64,000 nucleotides of DNA. Source: Cupriavidus basilensis (lineage in GTDB: Bacteria; Pseudomonadota; Gammaproteobacteria; Burkholderiales; Burkholderiaceae). How positions within the stretch are numbered: the first letter of the stretch is position 1; every line of letters starts with the position of its first letter. The DNA lies in contig NZ_BBQM01000004.1 of assembly GCF_000876015.1 (NCBI RefSeq), forward strand, positions 1-64,000, read 5' to 3'. Under the pieces are notes generated by a model. The model saw nothing but the letters and a program-made list of their open reading frames with translations, made no database searches and was not told the origin of the DNA. Of the stretch, positions 8,793-19,637 are shown piece by piece. Position numbers and translations under genes: made by a program.

Positions 8793-11700
8793 TCAGGATT
8801 CGAGGCCGGGGCGGCCCGTGGCGAGCGCGGCGCGGCGGCTGCGCCACGCCTTCACCTTGAGGCGCCAGCGGTCCAGGGTCAGGTACACCACCGGCGTCGT
8901 GTAGAGCGTCAGCAACTGGCTGACCACCAGCCCGCCCACGATGGAGATGCCCAGCGGCGCGCGCAGCTCGGCGCCGTCGCCGTGGCCGATCGCCAGCGGG
9001 ATGGCGCCGAGCAGCGCCGCCATCGTGGTCATCATGATGGGGCGGAAGCGCAGCAGGCAGGCGCGGTAGATCGCGTCCTGCGGCGCCAGGCCCTCGCGCC
9101 GCTCGGCGTCGATGGCGAAGTCGATCATCATGATGGCGTTCTTCTTGACGATGCCGATCAGCAGGATCACGCCGATCAGCGCGATGATGGTGAAGTCGGT
9201 GTGCGTGCCCAGCAGCGCCAGCAGCGCGCCCACGCCGGCCGAGGGCAGCGTCGAGAGAATGGTGAGCGGGTGCACGTAGCTCTCGTACAGCATGCCCAGC
9301 ACGATGTAGATCGTGATCAGCGCGGCCAGGATCAGCAGCGGCTGGCTCTTGAGCGAGTCCTGGAACGCGCGCGCGCTGCCCTGGAAGCTCGCGCGCAGCG
9401 TCTCCGGCGCGCCGATGCGCGCCATCGCGTCCTGGATCGCCGCGGTCGCCTGCGACAGCGAGAAGCCGTCGGCGAGGTTGAACGAGATGGTGGACGCGGC
9501 GAACTGGCCCTGGTGGTTCACGCCCAGCGGCGTGCTGGTCGGCGTCACGCGCGCGAAGGCCGACAGCGGCACGCGGTGGCCGTTGCCGGCGACCACGTAG
9601 ATGTCCTTGAGCGCGTTCGGCCCCTGCAGGTATTCCTGGCTCAGCTCCATCACCACGCGGTACTGGTTGAGCGGGTTGTAGATGGTCGCCACCTGGCGCT
9701 GGCCGAAGGCGTCGTTGAGCACGGCGTCGATCTGCTGCGCGGTGATGCCGAGCTTGTAGGCGGTGTCGCGGTCGATGATGACCGAGGTCTGCAGGCCCTT
9801 GTCGTTGGTGTCGGTGTCGATGTCCTCGAGCCCCTTGACGTTGGAGAGCGCGGCGCGCACCTTGGGCTCCCATTCGCGCAGCACCTCGAGATCGTCGGAC
9901 TGCAGCGTGAACTGGTATTGCGAGCTGCTCTGCCGCCCGCCGATGCGGATGTCCTGCACCGACTGCAGGAACAGGCTGGCGCCGGGCTCCTTGGCCAGCT
10001 TGCCGCGCAGCCGCGCGATGATCTGGTCGGCCGATTCGTCGCGCTGGCTCAGCGGCTTGAGCGTGACGAACATCTGCCCGGTATTGCGCTGCGAGCCGCC
10101 GGTGAAGCCGGTCACGTTGACCACGGCCGGGTCCGACTGCACGATGCGGGTGAAGTTGTCGAGCTTGACGCGCATGGCCTGGAACGAGGTGGCCTGGTCG
10201 GCGCGGATGAAGCCGATCAGCCGCCCGGTGTCCTGCTGCGGGAAGAAGCCCTTGGGCACGATCACGTAGAGCCACACGTTGAGCCCGACCGTGCACAGCA
10301 GCACCAGCCAGACCAGCCGGCTGTGGCGCAGCGCCACCGCCAGCGAGCGCGCGTAGCCGTCGTGCAGCCACTGGAACACGCGCTCGCTGGCGCGGAAGAA
10401 GCGTCCCTGCGCCTGCTCGGGGGGCATCGGCTTGAGCAGGCGTGAGCACATCATCGGCGTGGTGGTCAGCGACACCACCAGCGACACCATGATGGCCACC
10501 GACAGCGTGACGGCGAACTCCTGGAACAGCCGCCCGACGATGCCGCCCATCATCAGCAGCGGGATGAACACCGCGATCAGCGACAGGCTCATCGACAGCA
10601 CCGTGAAGCCGACCTCGCGCGTGCCCTTGAGCGCGGCGGCCATCGGCGTCATGCCTTCCTCGATGTGGCGCGAGATGTTCTCCAGCACCACGATGGCGTC
10701 GTCCACCACGAAGCCGGTGGCGATGGTCAGCGCCATCAGCGACAGGTTGTTCAGCGAGAAGCCCGCCAGGTACATCACCGTGAAGGTGCCGACCAGCGAG
10801 ACCGGCACCGCCACGCTCGGGATCAGCGTGGCGCGCACGTTGCGCAGGAATAGGAACACCACCATGATCACCAGCGCCACCGAGATCATCAGCGTGTACT
10901 CGACCTCGCGCAGCGAGGCGCGGATGGTGGGCGTGCGGTCCATCATCACGTCCATCGAGATCGCCGCCGGGATCATCTTCTGCAGCTGCGGCAGCATCTC
11001 GGTGACGCGGTCCACGGTCTCGATGATGTTGGCGCCGGGCGAGCGGTTGAGCACCAGCAGCACCGAGGGCTTGCCGTTGGCCGAGCCGGCGTTGCGGATG
11101 TCCTCGACCGAATCGACCACGTTGGCCACGTCGGACAGCCGCACCGGCACCGCGAACGAGTTCGGGCCCGCGCCGCCGGCGTTGCCGCCGGTCGCGCCCG
11201 TGCTGATGGTGGTGGTGCCGCTGCTGGTGGTGATGGTGGTGACGGTGACGCCGTTGACGGTCTTGGTGCTGACGCCGCCGCCCGCGGTGGCGTTGGCGGT
11301 GCTGGCGATCAGCGCGCCGGCCGAGGTCGACGAGAACGTGCCGGGCGTGGCGTAGCGGATGATCAGCGGCATGTATTCCGCCGCCGTGCGGGCCTGGTCG
11401 TTGGCGTACACCTGCCAGTTCTTGGCCGCGCTTTCGACCGAGCCCAGCGGCCGGTTGGCGTTGGTGGCGCTGATGGTGTTGCGCACGTCCTCGAGCGCGA
11501 TGCCGTACTTGTTGAGCGCGGTCGGGTTGAGCTCCACGCGCACCGCCGGCAACGAGGCGCCGCCGATGGTGACCTGCCCCACGCCCTCGACCTGCGACAG
11601 CTTCTGCGCGAGGATGGTGGAGGCCGCGTCGTAGAGCTGGCCGCGCGTCATGGTCGGCGAGGTCAGGCCGATGATCATGATCGGCGCGTCGGCCGGGTTG

Positions 11701-12095
11701 ACCTTGCGGTAGGTCGGGTTGTTGGGCAGGCTGGTGGGCAGCGTGCCGCGCGCGGCGTTGATGGCCGCCTGCACGTCGCGCGCGGCGCCGTCGATGTCGC
11801 GCGACAGGTCGAACTGCATGGTCACGCGGGTCGAGCCCAGCGAGCTGCTGGAGGTGATCTCGGTGACGCCGGCGATGGCGCCGAGCGCGCGCTCCAGCGG
11901 CGTGGCCACGGTGGCGGCCATCGTCTCGGGGCTGGCGCCCGGCAGCGAGGCCGATACCGAGATGGTGGGGAAGTCCACCTGCGGCAGCGGCGACACCGGC
12001 AGCGTGCGCAGCGCCGCGACGCCGGCCAGCAGGATGCCGAGCGTGAGCAGCGCGGTGGCGACCGGCCGGTGGATGAAGAGGGCGGACAGGTTCAT
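8793..12095 (-). CDS. mdtC: RND multidrug efflux permease, MdtC-like
   Basis: This inner-membrane proton-drug antiporter subunit of the HAE-1 family has twelve transmembrane helices and two large periplasmic loops; the N-terminus [19 protein letters not shown] and the TM4 [14 protein letters not shown] motif with paired aspartates are typical. At 1100 residues it is about 60 longer than its neighbour. The surplus is a Thr/Ser/Gly-rich insertion at about residues 251-314 in the first periplasmic loop, where the paralogue has simply YQNGAPIR. It overlaps the upstream permease gene by 4 bp (ATGA). MdtB- and MdtC-type subunits form heterotrimers, so the two genes likely act together. Confidence 0.9.
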   Translation of the reverse strand: MNLSALFIHRPVATALLTLGILLAGVAALRTLPVSPLPQVDFPTISVSASLPGASPETMAATVATPLERALGAIAGVTEITSSSSLGSTRVTMQFDLSRDIDGAARDVQAAINAARGTLPTSLPNNPTYRKVNPADAPIMIIGLTSPTMTRGQLYDAASTILAQKLSQVEGVGQVTIGGASLPAVRVELNPTALNKYGIALEDVRNTISATNANRPLGSVESAAKNWQVYANDQARTAAEYMPLIIRYATPGTFSSTSAGALIASTANATAGGGVSTKTVNGVTVTTITTSSGTTTISTGATGGNAGGAGPNSFAVPVRLSDVANVVDSVEDIRNAGSANGKPSVLLVLNRSPGANIIETVDRVTEMLPQLQKMIPAAISMDVMMDRTPTIRASLREVEYTLMISVALVIMVVFLFLRNVRATLIPSVAVPVSLVGTFTVMYLAGFSLNNLSLMALTIATGFVVDDAIVVLENISRHIEEGMTPMAAALKGTREVGFTVLSMSLSLIAVFIPLLMMGGIVGRLFQEFAVTLSVAIMVSLVVSLTTTPMMCSRLLKPMPPEQAQGRFFRASERVFQWLHDGYARSLAVALRHSRLVWLVLLCTVGLNVWLYVIVPKGFFPQQDTGRLIGFIRADQATSFQAMRVKLDNFTRIVQSDPAVVNVTGFTGGSQRNTGQMFVTLKPLSQRDESADQIIARLRGKLAKEPGASLFLQSVQDIRIGGRQSSSQYQFTLQSDDLEVLREWEPKVRAALSNVKGLEDIDTDTNDKGLQTSVIIDRDTAYKLGITAQQIDAVLNDAFGQRQVATIYNPLNQYRVVMELSQEYLQGPNALKDIYVVAGNGHRVPLSAFARVTPTSTPLGVNHQGQFAASTISFNLADGFSLSQATAAIQDAMARIGAPETLRASFQGSARAFQDSLKSQPLLILAALITIYIVLGMLYESYVHPLTILSTLPSAGVGALLALLGTHTDFTIIALIGVILLIGIVKKNAIMMIDFAIDAERREGLAPQDAIYRACLLRFRPIMMTTMAALLGAIPLAIGHGDGAELRAPLGISIVGGLVVSQLLTLYTTPVVYLTLDRWRLKVKAWRSRRAALATGRPGLES

Positions 12096-15000
12096 CGCGG
12101 CTCCGCGGGTGCCGGCTTGCCGCCGCCCCAGCCGCCGTCGCCTTCGTCATCGGGCTTGCCCGGGTCGTGCGGATCGTGCGGATCGCCGATGTGCCTGCGC
12201 CGCCAAGCCGCCAGGCGCGCGGCGATGCGGTCGAAGGCGAGGTAGATCACCGGCGTGGTGAACAGCGTCAGCACCTGGCTGACCAGCAGGCCGCCCACCA
12301 TCGTGATGCCCAACGGGCGGCGCAGCTCGGAGCCGATGCCGGTGCCCAGCATCAGCGGCAGCGCCGCCAGCAGCGCGGCCATCGTCGTCATCAGGATCGG
12401 GCGGAAGCGCAGCAGGCAGGCCTGGTGGATGGCGTCGCGCGGCTTCATGCCGCCCTCGCGCTCGGCCTCGAGCGCGAAGTCGATCATCATGATGGCGTTC
12501 TTCTTGACGATGCCGATCAGCAGGATGATGCCGATGATGGCGATGATGCCGAGGTCCTGCCCCGACACCAGCAGCGCCAGCAGCGCGCCCACGCCGGCCG
12601 AGGGCAGCGTGGACAGGATGGTGACCGGGTGGATGGTGCTCTCGTACAGCACGCCGAGCACGATGTACATGGTCACCACCGCGGCCAGGATCAGCCACAG
12701 CGTGTTCGACAGCGAGGCGCGGAACGCCAGCGCGGCGCCCTGGAACTCGGTCTGCATCGAGATCGGCAGGCCGATCTCCTGCTCCACCTTGGTGATCTTG
12801 TCGACCGCCGCGCCCAGCGACGCGCCCGGCGCCAGGTTGAAGGAGATCGTCGAGGCCGGGAACTGGCCCTCGTGGTTGATCACCAGCGGGCCGGTGCGCT
12901 CGGAGATGCGCGCCACCGCGCCCAGCGGCACCTGGCCGCCGGACGAGGAGGGCAGGCGCAGCTCGGCCAGCGACTGCGGGCCGGTGCGGAAGTTGGGCAT
13001 GGCCTCCAGCACCACGCGGTACTGGTTCGACTGCGTGAAGATGGTCGATACCAGGCGCTGGCCGTAGGCGCTGTACAGCGCGCTGTCGATCACCGCGGTG
13101 GTGATGCCGAAGCGCGCGGCCGAGTCGCGGTCGATCTCCACGTAGGCGCGCAGGCCGTTGTTCTGCAGGTCGCTGGCGACGTCGCGCATCTCCGGCTCCT
13201 GCTTGAGCCGCTCGACCAGGCGCGGCACCCAGGTGGCCAGCGTGGCCGGGTCCGGGTCCTGCACCGTGAACTGGTACTGCGTGCGCGCCACGCGGTCCTC
13301 GATGGTCAGGTCCTGCACCGGCTGCATGTACATGGCGATGCCGCCGAGCTTCTCGACCGAGGCCTGCAGGCGGTGCGTGACCTCCTCGATGGTCTCGCTG
13401 CGCTGGTCCTTGGGCTTGAGGTTGATCAGCATGCGCCCGGCGTTGAGCGTGGTGTTGGTGCCGTCCACGCCGATGAACGACGACAGGCTTTCCACCGCCG
13501 GGTCCTGCATCACCACCTTGGCCACCGCCTCCTGCTTGAGCTGCATGGCCGGGAACGAGGTGCTCTGCGAGGCCTCGGTGATGGCCTGGATCACGCCGGT
13601 GTCCTGCACCGGGAAGAAGCCCTTGGGCACCAGCAGGTAGAGCAGCACGGTCAGCACCAGCGTGCCCACCGCCACCAGCAGCGTGCTTTTCTGGCGGTCG
13701 AGCACCCAGTCCAGCGCGCGGCCGTAGCGCGCGATCACGTCATCGAAGAAGCGGCCGGTGGCGCGGTGGAAGCGCGACAGCTTTTCTTCCGGCACGTGGT
13801 GCAGCAGGCGCGCGCACATCATCGGGGTGAGCGTGAGCGAGACCACCGCGGAGATCAGGATCGACACCGCCAGCGTGATGGCGAACTCGCGGAACAGCCG
13901 GCCCACCACGTCGCCCATGAACAGCAGCGGGATCAGCACCGCCACCAGCGAGAAGGTCAGCGAGATGATGGTGAAGCCGATCTGCTTCGAGCCCTTGAGC
14001 GCCGCCGCCATCGGGCTCTCGCCGTCCTCGATGTAGCGCATGATGTTCTCGATCATCACGATCGCGTCGTCCACCACGAAGCCGGTGGCGATGGTCAGCG
14101 CCATCAGCGTTAGGTTGTTGATCGAGAAGCCGGCCAGGTACATCACGCCGAAGGTGCCCACCAGCGACAGCGGCACCGCCACGCCCGGGATGATGGTGGC
14201 CGGCACGTTGCGCAGGAACACGAAGATCACCATCACCACCAGCGCCACGGCCAGCAGCAGCTCGAACTCCACGTCGCGCACCGAGGCGCGGATGGTGGTG
14301 GTGCGGTCGGTCAGCAACTGCACGTGCACGGCGGCCGGCAGCGCGGTCTCCAGCTGCGGCAGCAGCGTCTTGATGCGGTCCACCACCTCGATCACGTTGG
14401 CGCCGGGCTGGCGCTGGATGTTCATGATGATGGCCGGCTTGTCGTTGGACCAGGCCGCCAGCCGCGAATTTTCCGCGCCGTCGACGATGTTGGCGACGTC
14501 GGTGATGCGGATCGGCGCGCCGTTCTGGTAGCCGATGATGATCTGCTTGTACTCGTCGGCCGACTTGAGCTGGTCGTTGGCGTCGATGGTCGAGGCGCGC
14601 GCCGGGCCGTCGAAGCTGCCCTTGGAGCCGTTGACGTTGGCGTTGCCGATGGCGGTGCGCAGGTCGTCGATCGACATGCCGAGCGAGGCCAGCGCGGTGG
14701 GGTTGGCCTGCACGCGCACGGCCGGGCGCTGCCCGCCGCTGAGCGTGACCAGGCCCACGCCCTGGATCTGCGAGATCTTCTGCGCCACGCGCGTGTCGAC
14801 CATGTCCTGCAGCTTGGGCAGCGGCAGGGTGTCGGAGGTGATGCCCAGGCTCAGGATGGGCGCGTCGGCCGGGTTGACCTTGCTGTAGACCGGCGGCATC
14901 GGCAGGTCGGCCGGCAGCAGGTTGCTGCCGGCGTTGATGGCCGCCTGCACCTGCTGCTCGGCGATGTCGAGCGACAGCGTCAGCTCGAACTGCAGCGTGA

Positions 15001-15271
15001 TCACCGAGGCGCCGCCCGACGACGAGGACGACATCTGCTTGAGCCCCGGCATCTGGCCGAACTGGCGCTCCAGCGGCGCGGTGATCGACGAGGTCATCAC
15101 GTCGGGGCTGGCGCCGGGGTAGAGCGTGGTGACCTGGATGGTCGGGTAGTCGACCTCGGGCAGCGCGGACAGCGGCAGCAGGCGGAAAGCCACCAGCCCG
15201 GACAGCAGGATGGCGAGCATCAGCAGCGCGGTGGCGACCGGCCGCTCGATGAAGAGGCGTGACGGGTTCAT
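12092..15271 (-). CDS. mdtB: RND multidrug efflux permease, MdtB-like
   Basis: This is the second HAE-1 RND permease (1059 aa). It shows the family N-terminus [20 protein letters not shown], the TM4 [14 protein letters not shown] motif and the late [20 protein letters not shown] helix. The start at 15271 is preferred: AAGGA precedes it and it lies 10 bp after the stop of the MFP gene. The open frame runs 50 residues further upstream into the MFP gene but that part is Ala/Pro/Arg junk. The C-terminal tail is Gly/Asp-rich. It couples by a 4-bp overlap to the MdtC-like gene. Export of bile salts, novobiocin-like drugs or metal-stress metabolites would fit MdtABC homology. Confidence 0.9.
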   Translation of the reverse strand: MNPSRLFIERPVATALLMLAILLSGLVAFRLLPLSALPEVDYPTIQVTTLYPGASPDVMTSSITAPLERQFGQMPGLKQMSSSSSGGASVITLQFELTLSLDIAEQQVQAAINAGSNLLPADLPMPPVYSKVNPADAPILSLGITSDTLPLPKLQDMVDTRVAQKISQIQGVGLVTLSGGQRPAVRVQANPTALASLGMSIDDLRTAIGNANVNGSKGSFDGPARASTIDANDQLKSADEYKQIIIGYQNGAPIRITDVANIVDGAENSRLAAWSNDKPAIIMNIQRQPGANVIEVVDRIKTLLPQLETALPAAVHVQLLTDRTTTIRASVRDVEFELLLAVALVVMVIFVFLRNVPATIIPGVAVPLSLVGTFGVMYLAGFSINNLTLMALTIATGFVVDDAIVMIENIMRYIEDGESPMAAALKGSKQIGFTIISLTFSLVAVLIPLLFMGDVVGRLFREFAITLAVSILISAVVSLTLTPMMCARLLHHVPEEKLSRFHRATGRFFDDVIARYGRALDWVLDRQKSTLLVAVGTLVLTVLLYLLVPKGFFPVQDTGVIQAITEASQSTSFPAMQLKQEAVAKVVMQDPAVESLSSFIGVDGTNTTLNAGRMLINLKPKDQRSETIEEVTHRLQASVEKLGGIAMYMQPVQDLTIEDRVARTQYQFTVQDPDPATLATWVPRLVERLKQEPEMRDVASDLQNNGLRAYVEIDRDSAARFGITTAVIDSALYSAYGQRLVSTIFTQSNQYRVVLEAMPNFRTGPQSLAELRLPSSSGGQVPLGAVARISERTGPLVINHEGQFPASTISFNLAPGASLGAAVDKITKVEQEIGLPISMQTEFQGAALAFRASLSNTLWLILAAVVTMYIVLGVLYESTIHPVTILSTLPSAGVGALLALLVSGQDLGIIAIIGIILLIGIVKKNAIMMIDFALEAEREGGMKPRDAIHQACLLRFRPILMTTMAALLAALPLMLGTGIGSELRRPLGITMVGGLLVSQVLTLFTTPVIYLAFDRIAARLAAWRRRHIGDPHDPHDPGKPDDEGDGGWGGGKPAPAEPR

Positions 15272-15281
15272 GTATCGGTCC

Positions 15282-16745
15282 TTACTGCGGCCGCTGCGGC
15301 GCGGCGCCCGCCGGGGCGCCGCCGCCGGCCGCCGCCGCGCTGGCGCCGTTGTGGTGGCGGCGGCCCTCGCCGCCGGCGCCGGAGGCACCGGAGGCACCGG
15401 CGGCGCCCGAGCCGCTGGCACCGCCCCAGCCGCCTTCGCGGCGGCGTCCGCGCCCGCGCGGCTGGCTGGCCGGCACGAGCTGCGAGGCGCGCGCGGCCGG
15501 GTCCACGGTTTCCACCGTCATGCCTTCCTTGAGCCGGTCGGCGCCGTCCACCACCACGTGCTGGCCCGGCTCCAGGCCCTTGGCGACCGACACCCGGTTC
15601 TCGTCGCCCGGGCCCAGCGTGACGTTCTGCACCTTGACCTGGTTGTTGTCGTCGACCACGTAGACGAAGGTGCCCTGCTGGCCGCGCTGGACCGCCGCCA
15701 CCGGGATGACGGTGGCGTCCTCGAGCGTGTCCACGCGGGTGCGCACGTTGACGAACTGGTTGGGGAACAGCATCCCGTCGGCGTTGGGGAAGATGGCCTT
15801 GAGCTTGACCGTGCCGGTGGTGGTGTCGATCTGGTTGTCGGTGGTCAGCAGCGTGCCCTCGGCCAGCTTGTTGCGCGCCTGGCGGTCCAGCGCGATCACC
15901 GGCAGCTGCTCGCCGGCGTTCAGGCGCCGCAGCACCGACGGCAGGTTGTCCTCGGGAATCGTGTACAGCACCGCGATCGGCGCCACCTGGGTGATCAGCG
16001 CGATGCCGTTGGTATCGGTGGTGCTGACGATGTTGCCGGGGTCCACCTGGCGCAGGCCGATGCGCCCGGACACCGGCGCCAGCACGCGCGTGTAGCCCAG
16101 TTGCAGGCGCGCGTTGTCGACGTTGCCCTGGTCGGTCTTGACGGTGCCCTCGTACTGGCGCACCAGCGCGTCCTGGGTGTCCACCTGCTGGCTGGAAACC
16201 GAATCCTGCGCCAGCAGCGTGCGGTAGCGCTTCTGGTCCAGGCGGGCGTTCTCGAGCAGCGCGCGGTCGCGCGCCAGCGTGCCCACGGCCTGGTCGAGCG
16301 CGGCCTGGAACGGGCGCGGGTCGATCTCGGCGAGCACGTCGCCGGCCTTGACCATCTGGCCTTCCTTGAACAGGACCTTGAGCATGGGCCCGGACACCTG
16401 GACGCGCACGGTCACGTTGGCCACCGGCGTGACGTTGCCCAGGCCGTTGAGGATGACGTCCATGTTGCGCCTGGCGACCGTGCTGACCACCACCGGCGAG
16501 CGCTGCGCGCCGGGGCCGCCGGGGCCGCCGCGTCCGCCCGGACCACTCGCGCCGGGCGCGCGCGCGCCGGCGCCGGCCGCGGCGCCCTGCGCGTCCGGCG
16601 CGGCCGCGCTACGATGGTGGTACCAGTACCATCCGCCGCCCGCCAGCAGCACGGCCAGCGCGGCGGCGATCAGTCTGGGGCGGTGCGAGGCCGCCTTGCC
16701 GGACGTTGGCTGTTTAGCCTGTTGGTTTTCTTCGGGGTTGGCCAT
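15282..16745 (-). CDS. mdtA: RND efflux membrane-fusion protein, MdtA-like
   Basis: This periplasmic adaptor links the two RND permeases to the outer-membrane duct. It has an N-terminal anchor helix (about residues 24-42), a barrel-sandwich (lipoyl) segment beginning near [20 protein letters not shown], a helical hairpin and the beta-barrel/membrane-proximal domains ending near KEGMTVETV. The start at 16745 has AGGAA upstream; the longer frame is not supported. The last ~65 residues are a Gly/Ala/Arg-rich low-complexity tail. It is the first gene of the efflux operon and is divergent from an OmpR/EnvZ-type two-component system. Confidence 0.92.
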   Translation of the reverse strand: MANPEENQQAKQPTSGKAASHRPRLIAAALAVLLAGGGWYWYHHRSAAAPDAQGAAAGAGARAPGASGPGGRGGPGGPGAQRSPVVVSTVARRNMDVILNGLGNVTPVANVTVRVQVSGPMLKVLFKEGQMVKAGDVLAEIDPRPFQAALDQAVGTLARDRALLENARLDQKRYRTLLAQDSVSSQQVDTQDALVRQYEGTVKTDQGNVDNARLQLGYTRVLAPVSGRIGLRQVDPGNIVSTTDTNGIALITQVAPIAVLYTIPEDNLPSVLRRLNAGEQLPVIALDRQARNKLAEGTLLTTDNQIDTTTGTVKLKAIFPNADGMLFPNQFVNVRTRVDTLEDATVIPVAAVQRGQQGTFVYVVDDNNQVKVQNVTLGPGDENRVSVAKGLEPGQHVVVDGADRLKEGMTVETVDPAARASQLVPASQPRGRGRRREGGWGGASGSGAAGASGASGAGGEGRRHHNGASAAAAGGGAPAGAAPQRPQ

Positions 16746-17062
16746 GACCGGTTCCTGGGATGCGACGCGACAAAACGCGTAAATCGGGTTTTCGGGGTGG
16801 GAGAGGCAGAAGTATGCCGTAATGCCATCCGCGCGAGCCGCGGGCAGCACGCGACGGCACATCGTGCCGGGCAGCTTCGGATCGGTGCCGCGCTCTCCGG
16901 CGGCGCCGGGGGCAGCAAACATAAGCGAAGCATAATGCGCCCTGGCGGCGCGGATGTTTCACCGCCGACGCCCATTCTTACAGTTCATTACCAGTGGCCC
17001 GGGTGTAATGCCCTGAAACAATTCGCCCGGATTGCCGCGCCCAGCCTAGCTATCATCTGCCT
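16746..17062. other. divergent regulatory gap between mdtA and the response regulator
   Basis: This 317-bp stretch carries no convincing gene. It contains an inverted pair CATTAC (16986-16991) and GTAATG (17005-17010) separated by 13 bases, which could be a regulator site for either divergent operon. No clear -35/-10 pair was identified. Confidence 0.4.
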
Positions 17063-17794
17063 ATGCGAGCCAATCAGCCCACCCAGATCCTGGTCGTCGA
17101 CGACGATCCAGAACTCCGCGACCTGCTGCGCGAATACCTGAGCCAGCAAGGCTTTGCGGTCTCCGTCCTGCACGACGGCGAAGGCCTGCATGCGCGCCTG
17201 GAGCGAGAGCGCCCGGCGCTGATCGTGCTGGATCTGATGATGCCGAAGGTGGACGGCCTCACCGCGCTGCGCAACCTGCGCGCCAAGAACGACGACATCC
17301 CGGTCATCCTGCTGACCGCGCGCAGCGACGAGATCGACCGCATCGTGGGCCTGGAGATCGGCGCCGACGACTACCTCGGCAAGCCGTTCTCGCCGCGCGA
17401 GCTGCTGGCCCGCATCAACGCCGTGCTGCGGCGCAAGCTGGCGCGCCCGGCGGCTGCGCCGGAAGACCGCGAAGGGCTCGCGTTCGGGCCGTTCCGGGTG
17501 AATTTCCGCCAGCGCTCGCTGGTGCGCGCGGGCGACGCGGTGCCGATCAGCGACACCGAATTCGCGCTGCTCAAGCTGCTGCTCACGCATCCGCTCGAAG
17601 TGCTCTCGCGCGAGCGCATCGTGGAGCTGATGTACGGCTCCGCGAGCGGCATCAGCGACCGCGGCATCGACGTGCAGATATGGCGCCTGCGGCGCCTGCT
17701 CGACGAAGACGCGCAGCGGCCCCGCTACATCCAGACCGTGCGCGGGCGCGGCTACACCTTCGTGCCCGACGAAGCCGACGACATACCGCAATGA
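17063..17794 (+). CDS. ompR: OmpR-family response regulator
   Basis: This 243-residue DNA-binding regulator has an N-terminal receiver domain (DDD at 13-15, phospho-acceptor Asp57, Lys107) and a C-terminal winged helix ending in VRGRGYTFVPD. The overall pattern is closest to OmpR and Bordetella RisA as I remember them. The ATG at 17063 has no evident Shine-Dalgarno sequence. Its stop overlaps the kinase start by 4 bp (ATGA). Being divergent from the mdtABC-like operon, it may control that operon, but housekeeping OmpR-type osmotic or acid-stress control is equally possible. Confidence 0.88.
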   Translation: MRANQPTQILVVDDDPELRDLLREYLSQQGFAVSVLHDGEGLHARLERERPALIVLDLMMPKVDGLTALRNLRAKNDDIPVILLTARSDEIDRIVGLEIGADDYLGKPFSPRELLARINAVLRRKLARPAAAPEDREGLAFGPFRVNFRQRSLVRAGDAVPISDTEFALLKLLLTHPLEVLSRERIVELMYGSASGISDRGIDVQIWRLRRLLDEDAQRPRYIQTVRGRGYTFVPDEADDIPQ

Positions 17795-19068
17795 AACTGC
17801 GCATCGACACGCTGTTCGGCCGCATCGCGCTGCTGATTGCCGCGGTGCTGGTGCTGAGCCACTTCTCGTGGCTGGCGATCCTGCGCATGGACCGCCGCCA
17901 GCAGCAGGTGGACTATTCGGTCGAGCAGATGCTGTTCCAGTTCGACAGCATCCAGCGCGCGCTGGCGGCCAAGCCGCCGGCGCCGCTGCCGAGCCTGGTC
18001 GAGGTGGCCAGCGAGGCCAGCGCGGTCGAGCACACCGTGACCGCCAAGGGCCGCGCGCGCCGCCTGGTCGACCAGTTCGCCCAGCGCCTGCCGGCCGGCA
18101 GCCAGGTGCGGCTGGAGGAGGAAGAGACCTCGCGCATCTGGGTCAAGCTGCCGCATCGCGAGGACTGGATCGCCATGCCGGTGCTGTGGGTGGTCAACCC
18201 GCCGCCCGACAACCGCCTGCTGCCGGGCGTGATCCTGGTGGTGGGCGTGGCGATGGCGGTGGCGCTGCTGATCGCCTGGCAGATCCAGCGCCCGGTGCGC
18301 GACATGGCCGCCGCGGCCGAGCAGCTCTCGCGCCAGCACGCGGTGGAGCCGCTGCGCGAGCGCGGCCCGCACGAGCTGCGCCAGTTGATCGAGCGCTTCA
18401 ACCGCATGATGGCCGACCTCACGCGCATCGACCAGGAGCGCAACACCATGCTGGCCGGCATCGCCCACGACCTGAAGACGCCGCTGGCGCGGCTGCGCCT
18501 GCGCGCCGAGATGCTGGCCGATCCCAAGTCGGCCGCCGGCGTGACGCGCGACGTGGAGTCGATGTCCGCCATCGTCGAGCAGTTCCTCACCTTCGCCCAG
18601 AGCGGCGAGCCGGCCGCGCGCCCGGTGCCGGTCGACCGCCGCATCGCCGAGCTGGCCGCCTCGCTGGCCGAGCAGGACAAGACCATCGAGCTGTCGCTGG
18701 CCGCCGGCGAAGGCTTTCGCATGATCGCCACCCAGCTCGACCGCATCGTCGGCAACCTGATCGACAACGCCTACGCCTACGGCGCGCCGCCGGTGCGGCT
18801 GTCCACCTCGCGCCAGGCCGACGGCTGGCACATGGTGGTGGAGGACGAAGGCAGCGGCATTCCGCCCGAGGCGATGGAAAAGGTCACGCTGCCATTCGTG
18901 CGGCTGGACCCGGCGCGCGGCGGCAACGCCCACTCGGGCCTCGGCCTGGCCATCGTCGACCGCCTGGTGCGCCAGTCGGGCGGCCGCCTGGTGCTGGAAA
19001 ACCGCGCCGAAGGCGGCCTGCGGGTGGAGATGATCTTCCCGTTCGCGGCGCTGGCGCAGGCGGCCTGA
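17791..19068 (+). CDS. envZ: EnvZ/RisS-type sensor histidine kinase
   Basis: This 425-residue kinase has two transmembrane helices (about 10-30 and 143-163) around a periplasmic loop of about 110 residues, a HAMP linker, and a catalytic core with H-box IAHDLKTPLARL (His226), N-box NLIDNAYAYG, G1 box EDEGSGI and G2 box HSGLGLAIVD. The start at 17791 gives the 4-bp overlap with the regulator; the frame upstream of it is a shadow of that gene. The partner is the preceding OmpR-like regulator. Confidence 0.9.
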   Translation: MKLRIDTLFGRIALLIAAVLVLSHFSWLAILRMDRRQQQVDYSVEQMLFQFDSIQRALAAKPPAPLPSLVEVASEASAVEHTVTAKGRARRLVDQFAQRLPAGSQVRLEEEETSRIWVKLPHREDWIAMPVLWVVNPPPDNRLLPGVILVVGVAMAVALLIAWQIQRPVRDMAAAAEQLSRQHAVEPLRERGPHELRQLIERFNRMMADLTRIDQERNTMLAGIAHDLKTPLARLRLRAEMLADPKSAAGVTRDVESMSAIVEQFLTFAQSGEPAARPVPVDRRIAELAASLAEQDKTIELSLAAGEGFRMIATQLDRIVGNLIDNAYAYGAPPVRLSTSRQADGWHMVVEDEGSGIPPEAMEKVTLPFVRLDPARGGNAHSGLGLAIVDRLVRQSGGRLVLENRAEGGLRVEMIFPFAALAQAA

Positions 19069-19076
19069 GCGACTCC

Positions 19077-19096
19077 GCCGCGCGGGTCCGCGCGGC
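19077..19096. terminator. candidate hairpin after the envZ-like gene
   Basis: Nine-base arms (GCCGCGCGG/CCGCGCGGC) flank a 2-base loop starting 9 bases after the kinase stop. No T-run follows, so it is only a candidate terminator. Confidence 0.35.
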
Positions 19097-19273
19097 AGGG
19101 CGTATCAATCCTGAAGCAGTTTTGGCCGGATCGGCGCGCCGGCGCGCCCGTCTTCCCTTGCCATCGCCATGCGTGCCGCGTGCCGCCTCGCGTGGTACGC
19201 AGATTGCGGCGCCTGGCTTCTCCATGTGTTTCGGCGACGCACCGTGCCGTGCCAGTTGATCAGGAGACGCATC

Positions 19274-19567
19274 ATGGCAACCTTTGTCACCTTACTGAAC
19301 TTCACCGACCAGGGAATCCGTACCGTAAAGGATACGACCCGGCGTGCCGCAATCGTCCGCGAAATGGCGAAGACATGCGGCATCGAGATGAAAGACATCT
19401 ACTGGACGCTCGGGCAATACGACCTCGTGGCGACCTTTTCCGCGCCCGACGAAGCCACGATGACGGCGTTCGGCCTGTCGATCGGCGCGGCCGGCAACGT
19501 CCGCACGCAGACGCTGCCGGCCTTCTCCGCGGACGAGATGGAAAAGATCCTCGGCAAGATGCCCTGA
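19274..19567 (+). CDS. GYD-domain protein
   Basis: This 97-residue protein has the alpha/beta dimeric ferredoxin-like pattern of GYD-domain proteins: MATFVTLLNFTDQGIRTVKD at the start, then WTLGQYDLVATFSAPDEATM, where GQYD stands at the family GxYD position. The function of the family is not established; members often sit beside catabolic genes. The start at 19274 is preceded by AGGAGA; the longer open frame from 19169 is not supported. It is convergent with the aminotransferase gene. Confidence 0.85.
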   Translation: MATFVTLLNFTDQGIRTVKDTTRRAAIVREMAKTCGIEMKDIYWTLGQYDLVATFSAPDEATMTAFGLSIGAAGNVRTQTLPAFSADEMEKILGKMP

Positions 19568-19610
19568 GCGCCCGCCCGAAGATTCAGGGTCGGGCGACTC
19601 CGCGTGGCGC

Positions 19611-19628
19611 GGGTCCGGCAGCGGACCC
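19611..19628. terminator. candidate hairpin between convergent genes
   Basis: A 7-bp stem (GGGTCCG/CGGACCC) with a 4-base loop sits between the GYD gene and the convergent aminotransferase gene. It has no T-run. Confidence 0.35.
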
Positions 19629-19637
19629 GGCGCACCT

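Noticed and set aside
7356-10445. 1029-codon plus-strand open frame across the efflux genes
   Set aside because: Antisense shadow of two well-supported efflux genes.
7072-12150. 1692-codon minus-strand open frame
   Set aside because: It is a second frame through the two efflux genes; the translation is Arg/Pro/His-rich with no RND signatures, unlike the real frames.
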